Shown here: positions 37,680 to 48,700 of the stretch, piece by piece | Position numbering within the stretch: the stretch's first letter is position 1 | Layout of the letters: each line of letters begins with the position of its first letter | Assembly (NCBI RefSeq): GCF_907165205.1 | Contig: NC_058194.1 | Location: forward strand, 26,660,856 to 26,724,855 | DNA: 64,000 bases | Direction of reading: 5' to 3' | DNA from: Coccinella septempunctata | Taxonomy: Eukaryota; Arthropoda; Insecta; Coleoptera; Coccinellidae | The notes under the pieces: generated by a model | The model's database searches: none | Told to the model about the DNA's origin: nothing | What the model saw: only the letters and a program-made list of their open reading frames with translations | Program-made: the position numbers and the translations under genes

Positions 37680-39278
37680 TCATGCATTGATTTCTTCAGG
37701 GCATGATTCGTCAAAACACTTAATCATTTTTTCCCGAACTTCTGCAACTAGATCATCTATAGATTTAAGTGATTTTCCTTCAGTGTACACAGGAGGTAGA
37801 ACAGTAATCACCACTTTGCCTGCAAAAAAATTTCACATAACTTGACTAATCCTTAGTTGATATGTATACTCTACCATTATGAAAATGTTTCTTCTCGTGA
37901 TCTAGAAAATAATAGTAGCTAAAAACTACAGGTAGAATAGGTATTTGTTCAGACAAAGCCATGTGAAATCCACCTTTTTTGAAATTGTGAATTTTTCCAT
38001 CACTTCTTCTCGTGCCTTCAGGAAATATCCATAATTTCACCTGAAATGTATACCCATGATAATATATGCTTCTCTATTGCTTAGATATACTAGATAAAGA
38101 TCTTATAACCAATTGTAATGATGAAATGTTTTACTTTTTCTTTTTTCCTCTTTTGGAGTTCTTTATTCAGAATTTGTCTAGACACCTCGCCCTTTGACCG
38201 AGGAATGAAAACTACTCCAGCCAGCCAAAGAAAAAGTCCAAATGGCCAAGCATATCTCAGTTCTTCTTTTGCAACAGCCGTTCCTCTCCTAAGAATAGGC
38301 CATAGGTGAAACATTCCTGAGAAATATTTCAATTACAATTTTCGGAATTTATCACGGTAAAATTAATTTTAACCCAACTGTGGATGATGGCCCATACCCG
38401 TATATACCAAAAAATTTCTTCCCTAGCCCGGGATCGAACTCAGCACCTTGCGGTACTAAACGGACGCTTTAACCACCAAGTCACGAACGCTATTACATCC
38501 GCGAAATGTCTAAGAAACACAAATACGAGGAGATTGAAGCTGTTCGCAGTGCACCTTGCATTCGATATAGAGGTATAAAGGCTTCCTCCTTGATACAGGC
38601 TTCCAAACAAATGACCTATTACCAGATAGCAGCCACGTGAAGACCATCTGCTAATTAGATCAGCTCGTTCTTAGGAACGATGCATGCGGAATTCCTAATA
38701 TGGAGGATAGACCTCCATAGTTCCTATGGTACTAATCCAGGTGATAGCAAAGTAGCTACAATTCAGTTCAAAAAAATTAGAAGGGTGATGACGTAGAAGT
38801 GGTGGCAATGTCAAGCTCACTGACAGAATTCGGTCAGTGGCGTAGCATAGACAATGGATAAAGTTGAAAGAAGATTATTTCTAAATTCAATCAAACATAA
38901 AAATGTAATAACTCACCTACAACATCTAATGAACTCTGGTGATTTGCCATAACTATGTACGACTCATTCTTGGAAAGATATTCTTTACCTTCTATTATCC
39001 ACTCGATACCGATAAGAGGGGATATTATACGGCATAAATAAGAGAGAAAACTGAAATTTAAAAAAATTTACGAGTTACATTACAATATTTTCAGCAACTT
39101 ACAATAAATTGTCGACGTTTTTTGGCCTCAAAATTGCCACGGGAAATAAAATTATCGATGTAACAATACATATAACAATATATATGCCAAATTTGCTGTA
39201 ATATCGGAACTTCTCAGAGATGAAATAAGAAAACAAGAGTATAAATATCAGTATTATCCATGTATATGAAGAATCCAT
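37680..39278 (-). CDS. 1-acyl-sn-glycerol-3-phosphate acyltransferase, copy A
   Basis: Five exons on the minus strand, 39103-39278, 38917-39050, 38135-38316, 37875-38040 and 37680-37819, encode 265 residues. N-terminal hydrophobic segments (about residues 5-55) suit an ER membrane protein. The catalytic acyltransferase motif NHQSSLD (about residues 95-101) supplies the His and Asp. The later motif FPEGTRRSDG (about 170-179) forms the phosphate-binding site, and a PILPVVFS block follows. The enzyme adds an acyl chain to lysophosphatidic acid, giving phosphatidic acid. The most likely start is MDSSYTW; no upstream ATG is in frame. A paralog with the same intron positions lies at 41797-45084. 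Intron 2 contains a tRNA-derived SINE. Confidence 0.92.
38335..38500 (-). mobile_element. tRNA-derived SINE-like insertion in the intron of AGPAT copy A
   Basis: Read on the minus strand, 38490-38426 starts GCGTTCGTGACTTGGTGG, with an A-box-like TGACTTGGTGG. It ends GAGTTCGATCCCGGGC, a good polymerase III B box, 33 nt later. The intervening part does not fold into a proper anticodon arm. The sequence continues into a non-tRNA body towards lower coordinates, so this looks like a SINE head and not a working tRNA. The outer limits are approximate. Confidence 0.6.
38501..38916. other. Rest of AGPAT copy A intron 2
   Basis: More balanced in base composition than the surrounding DNA (for example 38640-38760), which hints at further repeat sequence. 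It includes GGAGGATAGACCTCC-type local inverted repeats. No coding potential. Confidence 0.35.
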
Positions 39279-39987
39279 ACTCCTAATAATATTAGCACTT
39301 TGAAATGATGAGCTCAAGGTCTACAACTTTCATCATTATATTCGTTTTCGTCAGATTCAAGTGATTACTGATTTATTTTTAGATAAAGTAACTTATCAAG
39401 TTTACTATCATCATTGAACTTGGGGATAGTCTTCATGTGCGGTTAAATAAGTAGAGAGATGACAAAAGTTTGATTCTAGTTTTCGTAAAAATCAGTAAAC
39501 TAATAAGCCAGTTATTAGTTCGGTGATAAAAATCAATCAACGTTAATGAAAACACTTGTAAATTGTTGAAAAGCCTAAAAATGTATTTGAAATGGAAGTC
39601 CTGGCCTGTATAAAATTGTATGCTAACTTCCGGTTGAAAAAGTTGCTGCTTTAAATAATCTGAACTGTACTGTACTGTAACTAAAATTCCTCTTGGACTT
39701 GAGGGTAGTAAAGAGTAACAGTTGTTACTCTTTGGTAGTACTCCATATCAAAGATTACGGAGTAACCAGAGATATATCTCTGGGAGTAACTCATAATCTT
39801 TGCTCCATATCTGTGGGACAGAAAACAACTCTGAAAGATATAAGAAGAAGAACTCTGTGGTCTATGGCATAGATGTGGAAAATTCCAGACTCGGGAAAAG
39901 AATCAAGAATAGTGAATTTCCATTAGATTTTTGATTGAATATCTACACGTGAAAAATCTTGCTTTAACCAACTTAATTTGATTAATT
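39279..39987. promoter_or_regulatory. Divergent promoter region of AGPAT copy A and CacyBP
   Basis: About 700 bp between the two start codons. It contains an imperfect hairpin at 39744-39810 and a small one, AGAGTAACAGTTGTTACTCT, at 39712-39731. The remainder is AT-rich. No core promoter motif is clear. Confidence 0.4.
39744..39810. repeat. Imperfect hairpin upstream of CacyBP
   Basis: ATATCAAAGATTACGGAGTA followed by ACCAGAGATA pairs, with small gaps, with TATCTCTGGG-AGTAACTCATAATCTTTG-CTCCATAT. The arms are about 32 nt with almost no loop. A second palindrome of 20 bp lies just upstream. It may be a small foldback element. Confidence 0.5.
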
Positions 39988-41019
39988 ATGGAGCAAAAAA
40001 TCGAAGAGGTAAGCTCAACACAAGACTTTTCATGTGGGGAAATCAATAAGTTTTTATTTCAGCTGAAGAAAGATATTTCCGAATTGGAAACGCTTTTAAA
40101 ACAATCTGATAGACAAAGAGTTAAAGACATTTTGAGCATTGAGTTGAGGAGATTGGTGTCAGAACATGTTAAGCTTGAGGATACACTGAAAAATGAAAAA
40201 ATCACACCCAGCACACCTATTATATCAACTGATAGAAGATATCAAGTCAAGCTAAATAATTATGGTTAGTTCAATGTTTATTTCTTACTGTTGAGGAAAT
40301 GATGTTGACGACTATAATCAACTGGAAATCTTACCTTCATATTATTACAGCATGGGATCAGTCAACAAAATTTGTAAAATTTTTTGTAACTGTTCCTGGA
40401 GTTCATAACATTCCTGCTGAAAATGTTGTATGCAAGTTCACCCCCAAATCTCTAGAATTAGATATAAAGGACTTGGACAATAAGGATTATCTATTCACTA
40501 TAAATAAATTATTAAATCAAATAGAGCCAGAAACAAGCACTTGGAAAGTTAAAACAGGTAGATAATTTCTTTTTTGCTTCGTGTTGTCAGTTCTAGTTGT
40601 TGATATAATTTAAATAAACTGAAAAATATCTTAAATTTCAGACATGGTTGTTATAAGTGCACAAAAGATGGATCCTTCAACTTGGTCCCACGTTACAGAG
40701 ATTGAAAAAAAAGTCAGTGATGCTAAAGCCAAGAAATATGATTTGGATAAATCTGATAATCCAAATGATTCCCTCATGAATTTAATGAAGAAAATGTGAG
40801 TTTTAATTTTATATTAGATAGTTGTTATAATGAATATTTTTTATGAAAAATCTACAGGGCTACTGGATTACTACTATTACTGGACACTTTGTGTGTAACA
40901 CCCTATATATATATATAAATTTCTGTTTTAGGTATGAAGAAGGGGATGATGAAATGAAGAGGACTATCGCTAAAGCCTGGACTGAAGGTCAAAATAAGAA
41001 AAACTCATTAGATTTATAA
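39988..41019 (+). CDS. CacyBP: Calcyclin-binding protein / Siah-interacting protein
   Basis: Four exons, 39988-40264, 40351-40557, 40642-40795 and 40932-41019, encode 241 residues (human CacyBP has 228). The N-terminal helical hairpin (about residues 15-65) carries the Siah/Skp1-type interaction region. A CS domain (about 80-170) starts YAWDQSTKFVKFFVTVPGVH and continues with FTPKSLELDIKDLD. A C-terminal SGS-type segment reads DPSTWSHVTEIEKKVSDAKA, followed by SLMNLMKKMYEEGDDEMKRT and AKAWTEGQ. In animals the protein is an adaptor in a Siah-based ubiquitin ligase acting on beta-catenin and binds S100 proteins. It lies between, and on the opposite strand to, two AGPAT copies. Confidence 0.94.
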
Positions 41020-41796
41020 AATATTTAAAAAAATTGTGTTCCTTTTATTTTTTTATCCAGTTATATCTACTCGAAGTATTTTCAAAGTAAATCGTTAATT
41101 TTATTTCTACTGTCGAAGCTGGTATAGATTCCTTTGGTTGTATACTTTTCATGTATTCTGAAATTCAGAAGTTAATTGTCTGTTTTTGAAAATTTTACTA
41201 CAGCATTCAATTAAAGTTGTTCATTATATATGAAAAAGCTATGGATTTTCAATCTCTTCTTTCATTACCTTAGTTTTTTTTATTTTCTCCCAATCGGTTT
41301 TATGCGGGAAAAACTTTAGAAAATTAATTGTATTCCATGGATATTTATTGAATTCAAAAAGTGAGAATATCAAAATATAGGCAAATTACAACACTTTCCA
41401 CACATTTCACACTTACAAATTCAAACTATTTGATCAATAATTATGGAGAGACAAAATTAAAAAAGTCTGACCTAAACCATTAAAATATATTTCAATGTTT
41501 ATTTATATTCTTGTCTGTAAATTTGAACTAATCTTTGGCTTGAACAACAAAATAAACATATCCTAGAATGAATATACATTCAAATAAAATTAAAATAATA
41601 ACTGTTTATCAAAATACTGAAGTTGACTCTTACTGCAACAATACTGTTTGGGATAATAGTGGTATGTGCACTATGAAAATTAAAACCATCATAATATATA
41701 TTCTCCAGAAGAGAAAAAAAATACTTGGGGAATACGAAGTTCTAAAAAATTATAAACGATAACAAAATAATACATAACAGTAAAATCTATACAACA
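41020..41796. other. Converging 3' region of CacyBP and AGPAT copy B
   Basis: AT-rich DNA with several AATAAA and TTTATT hexamers that could end either transcript. No reading frame of interest. Confidence 0.5.
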
Positions 41797-44700
41797 TTAG
41801 AATTTTTTAGATTTTTCACATTCTTTATTTATTTCATGAAAAGTGGTACTCATTTTCTGATGTGTTTCGTTGAGAATGCTGTCCAAGTCATCCAAAGTCT
41901 TTCCGCAAGTTGGTATAGGGGGTAGCACGGTCATAATGACTGTCCCTTGAATAGAAATAAATGTCACACTTAAAATTTATCATCTACGGTATGTAGTATA
42001 GTAATCAAGAAAAATACTCACCTTGGTCGAAACTTTTCTTTTCATGGTTTAAGAAGGTATACTGATTAAAAACCACAGGTAATATAGGTAATTGTGCACT
42101 TATTGCTAAGTGGAAGGCACCTTTTTTGAAGGGATGTATCTGTCCATCCGAGTATCGTTTACCTTCAGGGTATATCCAAAGTTTGGCCTGTGAATAATTA
42201 TTGATGAATTTTCAACTGCTTTGTTTGATTATTCAATAAAATGAAACTAAAAATTCAGTTAGCTCCTTTGAAATAACATGAATATGCGCTGGATACTAAG
42301 GTTCTCTAGCGTTTTGAGGGTGAATATCTGTCATGGAGCTGCATTATTGCCATGCCAAATAATAACTGAGAGTGGCTATTGAATTTGATATATATAGTTG
42401 TGAAATATTACACAATAGGCAAAGCCTTCATTATATTTCCATGCGTTGTTACTTCTTTGGAAAGTTCGATATAATAGCGGATTATCATCCCGATAGCTTT
42501 GTCGAAATTCTGAAAGGTCTTATTATTTATAGTATAGAGACGGTGAGTAAAGAATAGAAGTATGAAGCCGAAAACTGTGTTCATTTGCAGGGTAACATGG
42601 GTTTGGATAATTTTAATTGCACTATACCTAAAAAATTAATATTCGATAACATTGTTCTGAATATTTGACAATACGAGTATGTACTACTTTGCAAATTATT
42701 CAAAGGAATAAATATATCTAGAATTTAAAATATAAGGATTAAGAATGTCTTGAAAATTATCTATTCTATTCAATCAACACATCGTCAGGTTGGCCGAGCG
42801 GTCTAAGGCGCCAGATTTAAGCTCTGGTTCCCGAAAGGGAGCGTGGGTTCGAACCCCACACCTGACATACTTTTTATGTTCTTAGCGGACTTCTAAATGA
42901 CTTGGGATTTGATGGAAGTATAATTCATATATTATCACTAATAACGTCTCAACAAAATTATGAAGGTTGAGAGTTTATTTGTATATTAGATGACGTCAGA
43001 TTTAATTAAAAGTAAAAATAATTTCATATGAGGCATAAAAGCTGTTTGACTCTTTATATTTTGTGTCAATCTATAACTTCCCAGAAATAATTGATGTGAA
43101 GATTTGTAATTTCAAAACGAGAATATTATAATTATGGTATTGGGCAGATATATATGAGATCTCCCAAAGTTGCTCATTTATTGGTATGAGGAAGAATGAA
43201 TTACCATATGGGATAGTTTTTTCTATTTATTCAAATCGGTATACCTTTGATTCAACATGAAAAAGTAGAATTTTTTTAGTATTACGACCTCATCAGAATA
43301 CAATATATGGGATACGAATTATACAGTTAGAATTCACACGATCGTTCAAAAATAATGATTAAATTATTTTTCTAAAAGATTTATTTTCAAAGTTATTTCA
43401 ATGACCAAATATAATAAATACACGTGGGAAACCTCTGTTATACTGGATTTTACGTGAAATATTTGGTTCAAATTTTCAGTTATTCCACTTTCGAAACATT
43501 TAAAAAAAAATCAGAATCGATGTTGTCACTATGGTACACTATAGGAATATTCAATGATGGATGAATGAAGGCCAAAAACAAATACGTGAAATATCAAATG
43601 GATATAACACATTTTTCAATGAAGACATTGATATGTTATCTGATCTGTATGCATGGCATATGGCATTGCAGTTTGCTCTGCCTTTGGAGAAGAGGACGCC
43701 TGGCTGAGTTGCGAATATATCAATTTTGATGTATATCCCCGATGCTGTAAGGTTAAAGGAATTTCCAATTTGGATAAGAAATTATCTTACCTTTTTGTCC
43801 TTAATCATTTGACAAGTTTCTGTCATGATTTCTTTGGATTTCTCGACGTCGGTTCTGGGAATGAAAACCAGCCCTGCTAACCACGCTCCTAATCCGAAGG
43901 GCCATACGTAGAAAACTTCTTTTCGGGCAATTACGGTACATTTCTGCATAATTGGCCACATATGGAACATTCCTGCATGGTGAAAATGCAGAAATTATCA
44001 ATATTTTTCGACATTTAAATTTGCCGTTCAAAACACACGCTTTTTCGATAAAAAAACATTGATAAGTGGTCGTGGAGAACATGCCACATGAAAGTTTTTT
44101 GACTAAATCGAAAGCGTATACCTATAGGAGAATTAATAGGGAGAAAAACTTGAAAAATAAAAAATTGTGGCGCACGACCACAAAATCTAATCAAATCTAC
44201 CTGTGATCATATATATTGAATTGTCCGCATAAAAAATGATAATGGAATCTGTTCAAAACAATTCGTTCCTTGGATATCCGAATTATCAATTTGGAAAAAC
44301 AAATATAACCATTTACACAGTTTGTTATCGATTTTTGAGGAATTCACTGAATAAATATATCAATTGTACTAGGAAATGAATGAATGGTGCTATATTGTTA
44401 AGGTTATACTTTATCACAGCCGTCTATTGAGACTGTAGTTATATATGAAAAATAAAATTTTCGGGGTAAAAATTGAACTTTTCATATATATAAGAAAAAA
44501 ATACTTAAAAAAAAGTCCCGGTACCATTTGATGAAATAAAATCAAATTAAAATATAGCGAGTAACATATACATATACATCTACTTTTTTATTTGAAGTCG
44601 AGATTTTTTTATTCATTAATATAACTTCTCCCTTCGGCTGACACCTGAGCTTTTTTCAAAATCGGAATAAACATAATATCAGATTTATACCTCTGTAATA

Positions 44701-45084
44701 CACTCACCTAAAACATCTAATATGCTTTGATGATTTGAGACAACGATAAAAGCTTCATCTTTTGCAATATAGTGTGTATTTCTCAATTCGTATTTTACTC
44801 CTAGTAATAAACGGACAGGGCTACATAGTCGAGATGCTATTCTAAAATAATTAATTAGAATAAAAATATCAACAAAAAATTCTTAAAAAAAAAACTTACA
44901 AGAAATTTCTAATATGCCTTGGTCTCAAGCAGAAAAAAGGTGTAAGATAAACAGCATTTATTGTGCAAAATAAAATATAAATAGAAAACTTCGCGTAATA
45001 TCTAAAAACATGACTAGTTTTATACAATAACGGTAGAATCAAGAGACATGAAGTCAAGAAAATTTTCAAATACGATTCAACCAT
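41797..45084 (-). CDS. 1-acyl-sn-glycerol-3-phosphate acyltransferase, copy B
   Basis: Five exons on the minus strand, 44900-45084, 44708-44841, 43791-43972, 42022-42187 and 41797-41945, encode 271 residues. Exons 2, 3 and 4 (134, 182 and 166 nt) have exactly the same lengths and phases as in copy A, so the genes arose by duplication. The catalytic motif NHQSILD (about residues 98-104) is intact. The glycerophosphate-binding motif is YPEGKRYSDG (about 173-182) where copy A and most of the family have FPEGTR. This could alter substrate use, but the Glu, Gly and Arg remain. The C-terminus is Lys-rich (CEKSKKF), possibly an ER signal. The start is MVESYLK; no upstream in-frame ATG exists. Intron 3 carries a tRNA gene on the other strand. 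Confidence 0.91.
42188..43790. other. Intron 3 of AGPAT copy B (host of the tRNA)
   Basis: A 1.6 kb intron containing the tRNA-Leu and otherwise AT-rich DNA. Short frames at 42372-42557 and 43653-43880 look fortuitous; the latter overlaps exon 3 on the other strand. Confidence 0.5.
42784..42867 (+). tRNA. tRNA-Leu, anticodon TAA
   Basis: A full cloverleaf. The acceptor stem is GTCAGGT against ACCTGAC, with A as discriminator. The D arm is GGCCGAGCGGTCTAAGGC. The anticodon stem CCAGA/TCTGG has loop TTTAAGC, giving TAA. A long variable arm, TCCCGAAAGGGA, marks a class II tRNA, and the T arm GTGGGTTCGAACCCCAC has a perfect B box. A TTTTT terminator starts a few bases downstream. There is no intron. 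It sits inside intron 3 of AGPAT copy B, antisense to it. Confidence 0.97.
43973..44707. other. Intron 2 of AGPAT copy B
   Basis: AT-rich non-coding DNA of 735 bp. I see no repeat or gene in it. Confidence 0.5.
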
Positions 45085-45770
45085 AATGTTCAACCAAGAA
45101 AAGATATACAACACACTCGTTTCGCGTTCAAAATAATACTAAATAATAATAACATAACTCGATTCAATTTAAATTGAATGAAATAGGTTAGGCTTCAAAA
45201 TCGATAACATCAATTTGTTTGTTGTGAATGGAGAGGTGGAAATAATGAAATAACTGACCAATCAGAGCGCTCTAGCTCTCATTAGACGTCAAATTTTCTG
45301 TTGCAGAACAGGGGATGTCCCTGTTTGAAAATTTCAATTTAAAGGAGATATTTTTCAACTCGTCCGACTGATTTTACCATATCTCTATTGTTGAAATATT
45401 AACTTGAAAATTTGGTTGAGATAAACGAGAAGGGAATTTTATATTAGTTTCCAAAATATCCATTCTTACAAATATAATGTAAAAAATTAAATACAATATT
45501 CAAAATATATTGCTTATTTGAAATTCTTCAATCCAAAATGTAATGGATGAAAGCTGAACTTTTCCATGCAAAAAGCAATGTACCGAAAAAAACATAAAAT
45601 CTGTCGGAATGTTTTCCTAGAGAAATGTCAAAATTAATGAAGGCTGTCATCCAGATATTTGTTTATCAAAGGAAATCTGTGGAAGGAAATTGAAAAAGGA
45701 AAACATGAAAAATGAAAAGTCCAGATTCTAATATTTGTCAAGTTGAATAAAAAGTGAAACTGTATGAAAA
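45085..45770. promoter_or_regulatory. Divergent promoter region of AGPAT copy B and HERC2
   Basis: 686 bp between the two start codons. A short upstream frame (ATG at 45764, five codons, TAA) overlaps the HERC2 start codon region and might lower initiation if it lies in the mRNA. No TATA box is obvious. Confidence 0.4.
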
Positions 45771-48700
45771 ATGTTTCATAAAGAAACGTTTCTTAAACCT
45801 CAACCTCGATTAGATTTGAAATGGTTGAAACTGGATATTCCATCACTGTTCAGTAGTCAAGAGAATTTGATAAATAACTGGAATGAATTGGTAGTGGATG
45901 GAGAATTAATTGGGCCTTTTACTGATGAATTAGTTAATTGTGTAGGGGTTGTAGCTAAGAAGGGCGAATTGGGAAAGTTTTATTGTGGACAAAAAGTAAG
46001 TATGTTATTGAACTTGGCTGGAGAGGTCCTTTAAATTCTCCTTCCAGGTGTTAACATGTACTTGTTGTGATGGAATTTGTGGCCCCAGTAACGGCTGTAA
46101 TTGTCAGTCTTGCCAGAAACTAGACGCAGAAGAAGCTGAAAGAAAGAGTCAGTTGAAGGAAAGAAATTCTTTGCCTTCAGTAGATACCTTTCTAGGCAGA
46201 TGGTCATGGGGGCCACAACCAAGTGAGCTCTTTCTCAGCATCCTCAACTAAACTTTATATAATTTAAATAATTTTTTGTAGCCATAAAACAATTGGATGA
46301 ATGTATGCAAAGCCTCAATCATGAAGTGAAAAATGTTTGCCATGAAGCCTTCTGTTCTACTTTATCTATTAGGAGACTACAATGCCGTCTTATGCTCTTC
46401 AAGAGATTTTATATATCTTTGAATCGAATACCCCAACAAACTAGTTGTACTGAAACTTCAAAAGAAAAACTTGATGTAGCCGAGATATCTATTAAAAAAA
46501 CAAGAAGAAAAGATTCCTCAGTCCAAAATCCAGTTATCAGTTTGGCAAGAGTGGGATCTAGAGCTGCTCTTAATTTTTCTTTTGCATTTCTGAGGAGAGC
46601 TTGGAGATTAGGTGAATAAGTTACAATTTAGAAAGTTCCCCTGATTTAAAAAAATTTTTTTTAGGAGAGGACATAGATCTTTGTAGTGAATTATTAACAG
46701 AATCCCTTGAAGCTCTGCAGTTACTACCTGCAGCTACTTTATTTGATACTGACTCAGTTTCACAAGTATGGTTGGAAGTTGTGGAAAGATCCACAAAATT
46801 TCTCAAACAAGTTATTACTGGGTGAGGTTAATAAAAAAAGAAATTTTGAAACGTTTTCTGATTATTTCGTTGTAGGGAGTTGAGTAATTCCAGACAAACT
46901 TGTAATATCCCTAGGGAAGATCAACATACTTCTTTACTACTACTCTTAGAATTGGCCTTACAAAGAGGGAAATTGAGTTCTTTTCTTGATGTCATTCTCT
47001 TACTGTTGAATTTGTGGAATAAAAGAGCTAATTTCAGTGATAATAGGTGAATATTACTATTTTGATTATTTTTTAGGATGGTGTCAAAATTACTGGTGAT
47101 TTTTCTTATACCAGGTTCTCTCTTTCCATTGAAGAGAAAATAATTATTATATTATCATATTGTTTAATTCCAGAGGAACATCTGAGGTAGCTAGTGCACC
47201 TCTGCTTCCATTTCTGAAAAAATTCACCGAAATTCAACCTTCTAACAACTTCACTCCGGAATCTGAAGATTTTCCAAGTTGCACTAAAATTTACCTGGAT
47301 CTGACACCACTCCCCGATGATAATTCCATAGAAATTGATTTGAGACAAGCTGCCGTATATCTTTTAGCATATTTGGATCGGCTTGCTGCCCCACATATTA
47401 CCCCATTGTCATTCAATAAGGTAAATAGTTTTCGGGATACTGGAATTGTTTTTTTTGATTTTCTCTTTGCAGTCGTCCTCGAATAATAGCCAAAAGTTCT
47501 GGGGTTGGGGAAGATGGGGCACAAGTAGCTGGTTAATTGGAAACAGCCCGGTTATTTTCGATTGGATCTCGGAATTGAAGGTCAAACAGCTGTGCTGTTC
47601 CCAAAGCTCCATTTTGATTTTGACCTTCACAGGCAATCTGTATAGGGTTTATTATATCTGCGAAACAGTGTGCCCTCTTTTATATGATGGTAATAATTAC
47701 TGTTATGAATGTTTGTTGCGATCCCGATTTTCATAAATTTGATTTTCAGCTTTCAAAGAGAAAGAAGTTATTAAAATCGCTTCTCATCCAGAAGGGAATC
47801 ATTTTATGGCATTGACTAAAGATGGTGGGGTATATTCCTGGGGGTATGGAGATTGTGGAAGATTAGGTTAGTCACTAGATCTATCATATAATATGATATT
47901 TTTTTTACTGATTTATACACCTGTTTGGTAGATTTTTTTCGGCCAATGCAAACAAACATTTTCCTGATTGAAATAATGCGAAAACTCGTCAAAAAATTCC
48001 GTTTGAAATATATCCGTAGAAACATATGTATGACCATCATGGAATCGAGTGTCTTTTCCTAAAAAAACTGCGATAAGATCTGTTAAAAACGCAAAAAAAG
48101 GCTTGAAATCCCATTCGAATGTTACTCTCTTGGTTGTGTTCGTTGAAGAGCTACCTTCACGTCCTTTTGAAAGTATAATCTGTTATTATCGCCGAAAGTA
48201 AAACTCTGCCGCCTAAAATTCCATACATTTTCGGCTTTTTCTACAGGTCATGGCGACAACGTGTCAAGAGAACAACCAACCCTTATACAAGCTCTTACCA
48301 ATGTAGACGTTGTGGATATCGTATGTGGAAGTTCTTATAGGTGAGTTCCCTACTATTCTCCCATTCAGTTTTCACCACTTGTCTCTTCCAGCGCTGCAAT
48401 TTCATCGAGCGGTGCCCTGTATACTTGGGGAAGAGGTAACTACGGCTGTTTGGGACACGGCACTTCAGAACACGTACTGATACCCACCATTGTCTCTGCC
48501 TTGAGCGGTCAGCATGTCGTGAAGGTCGCGTGTGGGCCAGACGATCCGCATACGTTGTGCGTAACCCTCGATGGAAAAGTTTACAGCTGGGGCGATGGAG
48601 ATTTCGGAAAGTTGGGTCGGGGTGGATTCGAGGGCACCAAAGTGCCGAAACTCATCGATAAACTGCAGAATGTGGAGATTGTTGACGTTTATTGCGGGGA

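Noticed and set aside
38426..38490. A second tRNA gene on the minus strand
   Set aside because: A and B boxes are present but there is no acceptor stem or anticodon arm; treated as a SINE.
39279..39317. Upstream extension of AGPAT copy A to a TTG start
   Set aside because: A eukaryotic gene should start at ATG. MDSSYTW at 39278 gives the hydrophobic N-terminus expected for the family.
45085..45114. Upstream extension of AGPAT copy B to a GTG start
   Set aside because: No ATG lies upstream in frame. MVESYLK at 45084 aligns in length with copy A.
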